A program made the translations under genes and the position numbers. Shown one piece after another: positions 4,300 through 8,075 of a stretch of 8,075 nt of DNA (position 1 is its first letter; each line of letters begins with the position of its first letter). Source of the DNA: Candidatus Cloacimonadota bacterium (lineage in GTDB: Bacteria > Cloacimonadota > Cloacimonadia > Cloacimonadales > Cloacimonadaceae); contig JAQVMI010000074.1 in the NCBI GenBank assembly GCA_028703735.1, positions 1 through 8,075 on the forward strand, given 5' to 3'. Below the pieces are notes generated by a model. The model saw nothing but the letters and a program-made list of their open reading frames with translations. It was not told the origin of the DNA and did not search any database.

Positions 4300-5598
4300 A
4301 TGTTAGACCAGATATCTCGCAGTGCCCAGAGAAGAAAATCGAATTGGCTGATAAGTGCCTTACTTGTGTTAGTTATCAGTAGTTTTATAGCTCCTCTAAG
4401 CGCAGAATTGCTTGTCCCCATGGATAACACACAAAACAACCATTTGAAGGCTTATGGCATAGCTTTCGAGGGGTTAAAGCAGCAGTTAGTGGGAAAATGG
4501 CTGTTAAATTATCGGGGAGGCAGTTTCCTGTTTCCTGATTCCGATGCCTTGGCTGCGTTATGTAACATTAGGGGAGTTCGTTTCGAACGCATATCCTCTT
4601 CCCAGGTAGCGGCAATTTTAACCGAAATCCAAGCCGGAAACATGGAAAGCGTAACCTTGGAAAAAGAACCTAAAATAGCGGTGTATATCCCCCCGAACAC
4701 TTTACCCTGGGATGATGCAGTAAGCATGGCATTAGAATATGCAGAGATAGAATACGATCGCCTTTGGGATGATGAAGTATTAGACGGCAAGCTGAATGAT
4801 TACGACTGGCTGCACTTGCATCACGAGGATTTCACCGGTCAATATGGCAAATTCTATGGCTCATACAGAAATGCCCCCTGGTATCAGAACGATGTAAAAG
4901 TAAGCGAAACCATGGCACAAAACAAAGGTTTTGCCAAAGTGTGGCAGCTTAAACATGCGGTTGCCGAAAAGATAAGGGATTTTGTGATAGGAGGTGGCTT
5001 TTTATTTGCCATGTGTGCTGCCACTGATTCTTTTGATCTCGCCCTGGCTGCCAGAAACGTTGATATCGTGGATTCTGCCATCGATGGTGATGGCATAGAT
5101 CCAATGTATCAGAAAAAGCTGGATTATTCCCGCACCTTTGCCTTCGAGAATTTCTCGCTGAAAACCAATCCTTACGAATACGAATTCTCGGATATAGATG
5201 CCAGTGATTATTCCCGCTTAAGAGGTGCCGAGGCAGATTATTTCCAGCTCTTCGATTTCTCTGCCAAATACGATCCTGTGCCAACCATGCTTACCCAGAA
5301 TCATACAAACATAATTGACGGATTTTTGGGTCAAACCACTTCCTTTTTTAAGGATAAAGTAAAGAAAAGTGTGATCATTTTAGCCGAAGTCCCTAATCAA
5401 AACGAGGTTAAATATGTTCATGGCAACATCGGCAAAGGCACTTTCACTTTTTATGGTGGACACGACCCCGAAGATTACCAACATAAGGTGGGCGATCCGG
5501 AAACAATTCTGGATTTGCACAAAAACTCCCCTGGTTACCGCTTGATCCTGAATAATGTTCTGTTTCCTGCTGCCGAAAAGAAGCAGCTAAAAACCTGA
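4300..5598 (+). CDS. Secreted protein of the family often mislabelled 'asparagine synthetase B' (432 aa)
   Basis: I recognise this family from Bacteroidota-type genomes by its conserved blocks LLNYRGGSF (68-76), IAVYIPPNTLPWDDA (126-140), DYDWLHLHHEDFTGQYGKF (167-185), GGGFLFAMCAATDSFD (231-246), DPVPTMLTQNH (325-335), FYGGHDPEDYQH (384-395) and GYRLILNNVLFPA (412-424). It is commonly annotated asparagine synthetase B. However, it has no Cys1 glutaminase domain and no ATP-pyrophosphatase SGGxDS loop, so that name is not supported. The start is fixed by a perfect AGGAGG site. A basic n-region (RRK, 11-13) and hydrophobic core (about 16-31) ending in LSAE (33-36) look like a cleaved signal peptide, placing it in the periplasm or envelope. 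My inference is a class I amidotransferase/ThuA-like fold, with Cys239 at the 'elbow' after GGG and His388 near the end. It heads an operon with an MCE protein 8 bases downstream. The function is unknown. Confidence 0.87.
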   Translation: MLDQISRSAQRRKSNWLISALLVLVISSFIAPLSAELLVPMDNTQNNHLKAYGIAFEGLKQQLVGKWLLNYRGGSFLFPDSDALAALCNIRGVRFERISSSQVAAILTEIQAGNMESVTLEKEPKIAVYIPPNTLPWDDAVSMALEYAEIEYDRLWDDEVLDGKLNDYDWLHLHHEDFTGQYGKFYGSYRNAPWYQNDVKVSETMAQNKGFAKVWQLKHAVAEKIRDFVIGGGFLFAMCAATDSFDLALAARNVDIVDSAIDGDGIDPMYQKKLDYSRTFAFENFSLKTNPYEYEFSDIDASDYSRLRGAEADYFQLFDFSAKYDPVPTMLTQNHTNIIDGFLGQTTSFFKDKVKKSVIILAEVPNQNEVKYVHGNIGKGTFTFYGGHDPEDYQHKVGDPETILDLHKNSPGYRLILNNVLFPAAEKKQLKT

Positions 5599-5606
5599 AG
5601 ATCACC

Positions 5607-6509
5607 ATGAAGAAATTTTACCCTCACTTTCGCAGTGTTCAAATTAAAACCGGTTTGTGGACAATTATTATTGCCCTTATTATGCTTTTTGGCTATTTGT
5701 GGCTTACAAATAGATTAGCCATGGGCTCACAATATGTTTTAAAGGTTAGTTTCGAGGATGTGATGGGCTTGGAAGTGGGCGATAAGGTGATGTATCGTGG
5801 AATGGAAGTGGGCAGGGTAAATAGCATTAAAATATCAGGAGATAAGATTATAACCACAGCAAAAGTCAGCCGCGATATTGTTCTTAAAGAGGGTAGCAGG
5901 TTTCAAATTTCCGATAGCGGTTTGATGGGTGGTAAGGTGATGATGATCCTACCCGGAATGAGCTCTGATAATATAGATATTGCTGCCATACAACAAGGCG
6001 ATTCTTCCGGGGGGATTATGGACATAATAAGCAGAGCTTCCGGAACCTTGGCAGTACTTCAGGAAACCATTACTTCTTTGCGTGCTCCGGATGGTTTGCT
6101 TAGTAATTCCTCAAAACTAATAGATGAAGCCGGAAAAGCTGTGCAAAACACCGGTAGTATGATGGTGGATATCAAAGGCGAACTAAGCCAAACCATAAAA
6201 GGTGTGGATAATCTTAGTGCCAATTTGCTGGAAGTGATGCAGGAAAATCGTGCCGGATTAAAGCAAAGTGTAGCCGAAAGTCCTGTTTTGCTTAATAAAC
6301 TGAATGGAACCTTGGACAGCTTACAGATTGTGGTTTCCAGCCTGAATAACACTGCGGCTGCCCTGAACGGAAACGAGGGAACCGCAGGTAAACTAATTAA
6401 CGATAAGCAATTATACGATAAATTAACTACCTCTGTGGAAAATCTGGATAGCCTGATACAGGATATAAAGACAAACCCCAGAAAGTACATTAAATTCAGC
6501 GTATTTTAG
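5607..6509 (+). CDS. MCE/MlaD-family membrane-anchored lipid transport protein (300 aa)
   Basis: MlaD-type proteins form hexameric rings in the periplasm, anchored to the inner membrane, and pass phospholipids between the ABC permease and the outer membrane. A basic N-terminus is followed by one transmembrane helix (residues about 17-34, WTIIIALIMLFGYLWL). The MCE domain spans about 42-118 and includes the typical VSFEDVMGLEVGDKVMYRG stretch, GMEVGRV and SGLMGGKVMMI. Residues about 140-290 are rich in heptad-like hydrophobic spacing and probably form the helical extension of this family. The C-terminal block DKQLYDKLTTSVENLDSLIQD followed by NPRKYIKFSVF is a recurring ending of MlaD-like proteins in the Bacteroidota/FCB group. 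It begins 8 bases after the previous stop with only a weak ribosome site. The partner permease (MlaE) and ATPase (MlaF) are not in the window. The family call is firm; the cargo is inferred. Confidence 0.93.
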   Translation: MKKFYPHFRSVQIKTGLWTIIIALIMLFGYLWLTNRLAMGSQYVLKVSFEDVMGLEVGDKVMYRGMEVGRVNSIKISGDKIITTAKVSRDIVLKEGSRFQISDSGLMGGKVMMILPGMSSDNIDIAAIQQGDSSGGIMDIISRASGTLAVLQETITSLRAPDGLLSNSSKLIDEAGKAVQNTGSMMVDIKGELSQTIKGVDNLSANLLEVMQENRAGLKQSVAESPVLLNKLNGTLDSLQIVVSSLNNTAAALNGNEGTAGKLINDKQLYDKLTTSVENLDSLIQDIKTNPRKYIKFSVF

Positions 6510-6516
6510 GATAAAC

Positions 6517-8075
6517 ATGAAAAAACATCTTTCCCTACTAATCATGCTGGCTTGCCTAACCCTTGGGGTGCAAGCACTTTCATTTGGGCAAAACAAGGTT
6601 AATGCCACCCCTCAAAATTGGTCGGTGATCCAGACCATGCACTTCGATATATATTATCCCAAAGGCGAAGATGAATTTGGCAAAGTGGTTTCTTTGATGT
6701 CCGAAGAGATATATTATTACATCAAGGCAGAATTCAATGTTCCCATCCTTAGCAGGATTCCTATTGTATTCTATGGCACCAAAACAGAGTTTCAAACCAC
6801 AAATATCATCTATCCACTGTTGACAGAAGGTGTTGGCGGTTTTACAGAGAGCTTGCGCAATAGGGTTGTGGTTCCCTTCGATGGCAGCTATGCAGCATTG
6901 GAAGAGCTTTTGGCACACGAGCTTACACACGCTTATGTAAATGCCATGGATAGCCGGTTTATCAGCAATTTTTCTGCCTTAAGATCTGTAACCTTCCCTT
7001 TTTGGTTCTCTGAAGGCTTGCCGGAATACCTATCCATTGGTGGAGAAGATGAATATAACAACATGTTCTTGATGGACATGGTGATTAATGACAGAATAGG
7101 CAAATTACAAGAAACCTCCGGATACTTAGCATACCGTTTGGGTGAAAGCTTTTTGGCATATTTATCCAAAACCTGGGGAAGAGAAAAGATAGTGGAATAC
7201 TTCTTTGCCCTGCGCAATGTAAGCAATCTGGATGATGCTACCAAAAAAGTGTTTGGCATGGAATTCAGTGAACTGGAATCACGCTGGAGATACCAGTTAA
7301 AGCGTGATTATTTCCCTATGATAAACAGCCATGGAATACCGAAGGAAGGATTTGAACAGCGTACCTTTCATCGCAAAAACGGCTCTTACTTCAATTTTGC
7401 TCCCCGCTTTTCCCCGGATGGATCACGCTATGTTTATTACTCTAATGTAGGGGCGCGTTTCAGCATCTGGATGGCAGGAACCCAGGGTTTGGCAAAACCG
7501 AAGAAAATACTTCAGGGAGAAAGCACTGCCAAATTGGAAGAATTCTATTATATGCGCTCCACGCTTAGCTGGTTTCCAGATAATCGCAGAATAGCCTTTG
7601 CAGCAAAAACTGCCGATGGTGACCAGGTACATATATTCGATGTGGAACGTGAAAAGATAGTCCAAACCATAGAATTAAAAGAGCTTAGCGCAATTTATGA
7701 AGCAGATGTATCTCCGGATGGCAAGCAACTTGTGCTGGCTGCGCAAAAAGGTATGCAGGCAGATTTGTACTTGTATAACCTGGAAACACATCAGCTTACA
7801 CAATTAACAAACGATTTCTATAACGATTCTCATCCCCGTTTTTCTCCTGATGGCAAATCCATTGCCTTCGATTCAGAGCGTCACATAAGTCTCGAAGAAC
7901 CAAGATATGGATTGTTTGCCGATTTTACAACCGATGTGTTTACCCTGGATATTGATACCCAAAAAGTTATGCAGATAACCTCCGAATCGTTTAACTGCAC
8001 AAGCCCAATTTGGTGTGAAGGCGGGAAGAAGCTGGCATTTATTTCCAATCGTGAGGGTGTGGCAAATTTTGAGAT
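6517..8075 (+). CDS. Secreted peptidase-MA-like zinc protease with TolB/WD40-like beta-propeller (partial, 519 aa)
   Basis: The frame is open from ATG 6517 to the window edge. AGGAT at 6508-6512, overlapping the previous stop, serves as ribosome site. Residues 1-20 are a signal peptide (KKHLSLLIMLACLTLGVQA), probably cut after Ala20; Cys13 lies too early for a good lipobox. The first domain (about 35-265) is a gluzincin-type metalloprotease of the peptidase MA kind. HELTH (134-138) gives the two zinc histidines and catalytic Glu, and 28 residues later WFSEGLPEY (163-171) supplies the likely third ligand Glu166. From about 290 a beta-propeller begins, with TolB/PD40-type repeats FAPRFSPDGSRYVYYS (294-309), SWFPDNRRIAFAA (351-363), ADVSPDGKQLVLAA (396-409), HPRFSPDGKSIAFDS (439-453) and SPIWCEGGKKLAFIS (496-510). 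All protease residues are intact, so it could be active. The location is periplasm or outer membrane; the substrate is unknown. The missing C-terminus may contain more blades or an outer membrane domain. Confidence 0.9.
   Translation, partial: MKKHLSLLIMLACLTLGVQALSFGQNKVNATPQNWSVIQTMHFDIYYPKGEDEFGKVVSLMSEEIYYYIKAEFNVPILSRIPIVFYGTKTEFQTTNIIYPLLTEGVGGFTESLRNRVVVPFDGSYAALEELLAHELTHAYVNAMDSRFISNFSALRSVTFPFWFSEGLPEYLSIGGEDEYNNMFLMDMVINDRIGKLQETSGYLAYRLGESFLAYLSKTWGREKIVEYFFALRNVSNLDDATKKVFGMEFSELESRWRYQLKRDYFPMINSHGIPKEGFEQRTFHRKNGSYFNFAPRFSPDGSRYVYYSNVGARFSIWMAGTQGLAKPKKILQGESTAKLEEFYYMRSTLSWFPDNRRIAFAAKTADGDQVHIFDVEREKIVQTIELKELSAIYEADVSPDGKQLVLAAQKGMQADLYLYNLETHQLTQLTNDFYNDSHPRFSPDGKSIAFDSERHISLEEPRYGLFADFTTDVFTLDIDTQKVMQITSESFNCTSPIWCEGGKKLAFISNREGVANFE

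Noticed and set aside
4949..5284. Minus-strand 111-codon frame inside the secreted 432-residue gene
   Set aside because: It is a shadow frame rich in Arg, His and Asn with no motif; the plus-strand gene matches a known family over its full length.
6517..6576. Lipoprotein signal (lipobox at Cys13) in the protease-propeller protein
   Set aside because: Met at -3 and a Cys only 13 residues in make it a poor lipobox; a normal signal peptidase site after VQA fits better.

Overview
The window holds two divergent, tightly packed gene blocks separated by about 575 bases of non-coding or weakly coding DNA. Base composition is moderate to AT-rich. Signal peptides, an MCE/MlaD-type protein and a secreted metalloprotease-propeller protein point to a Gram-negative (diderm) bacterium. 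The pile-up of radical SAM enzymes suggests an anaerobe. The secreted 432-residue protein at 4300-5598 belongs to a family I know mainly from Bacteroidota and relatives, usually mislabelled 'asparagine synthetase B'. My best guess is the FCB group, possibly a Cloacimonadota-like lineage; this is inference, because no rRNA or marker gene is present.

Left block (minus strand, 3830 down to the window edge at 1): a candidate 39-residue peptide, a 461-residue radical SAM/SPASM enzyme, a 94-residue PqqD/RRE-like protein, a 150-residue protein with a PqqD/RRE-like C-terminal half, a 426-residue second radical SAM/SPASM enzyme, and the first 115 residues of a third radical SAM protein that runs off the window. 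Every neighbouring pair overlaps by 4 to 14 bases, so the block is almost certainly one transcript with translational coupling. Two SPASM enzymes plus stand-alone RRE-like proteins are the hallmark parts of a ribosomally made, post-translationally modified peptide (RiPP) or peptide-cofactor pathway. I cannot assign it to a named pathway, and it is the best candidate in the window for an undescribed system. The substrate is not certain. The 39-residue ORF that overlaps the start of the first maturase is the best-placed candidate.

Middle (3725-4299): the divergent control region. It carries a plausible sigma70-type promoter for each block. Both have a TTGACA -35 set in the same 12-base context (TTRTCTTGACAA). 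It also holds some small inverted repeats, a degenerate 8-bp repeat and a second weak 38-residue ORF. I see no RNA gene in it.

Right block (plus strand, 4300 to the window edge): a secreted protein of the so-called asparagine synthetase B family (it has neither domain of the real enzyme), a membrane-anchored MCE/MlaD-like lipid-transport protein, and the first 519 residues of a secreted peptidase-MA-type zinc protease fused to a TolB/WD40-like beta-propeller. Gaps are 7-8 bases, so this is an envelope-directed operon. No MlaE or MlaF partner is in view.
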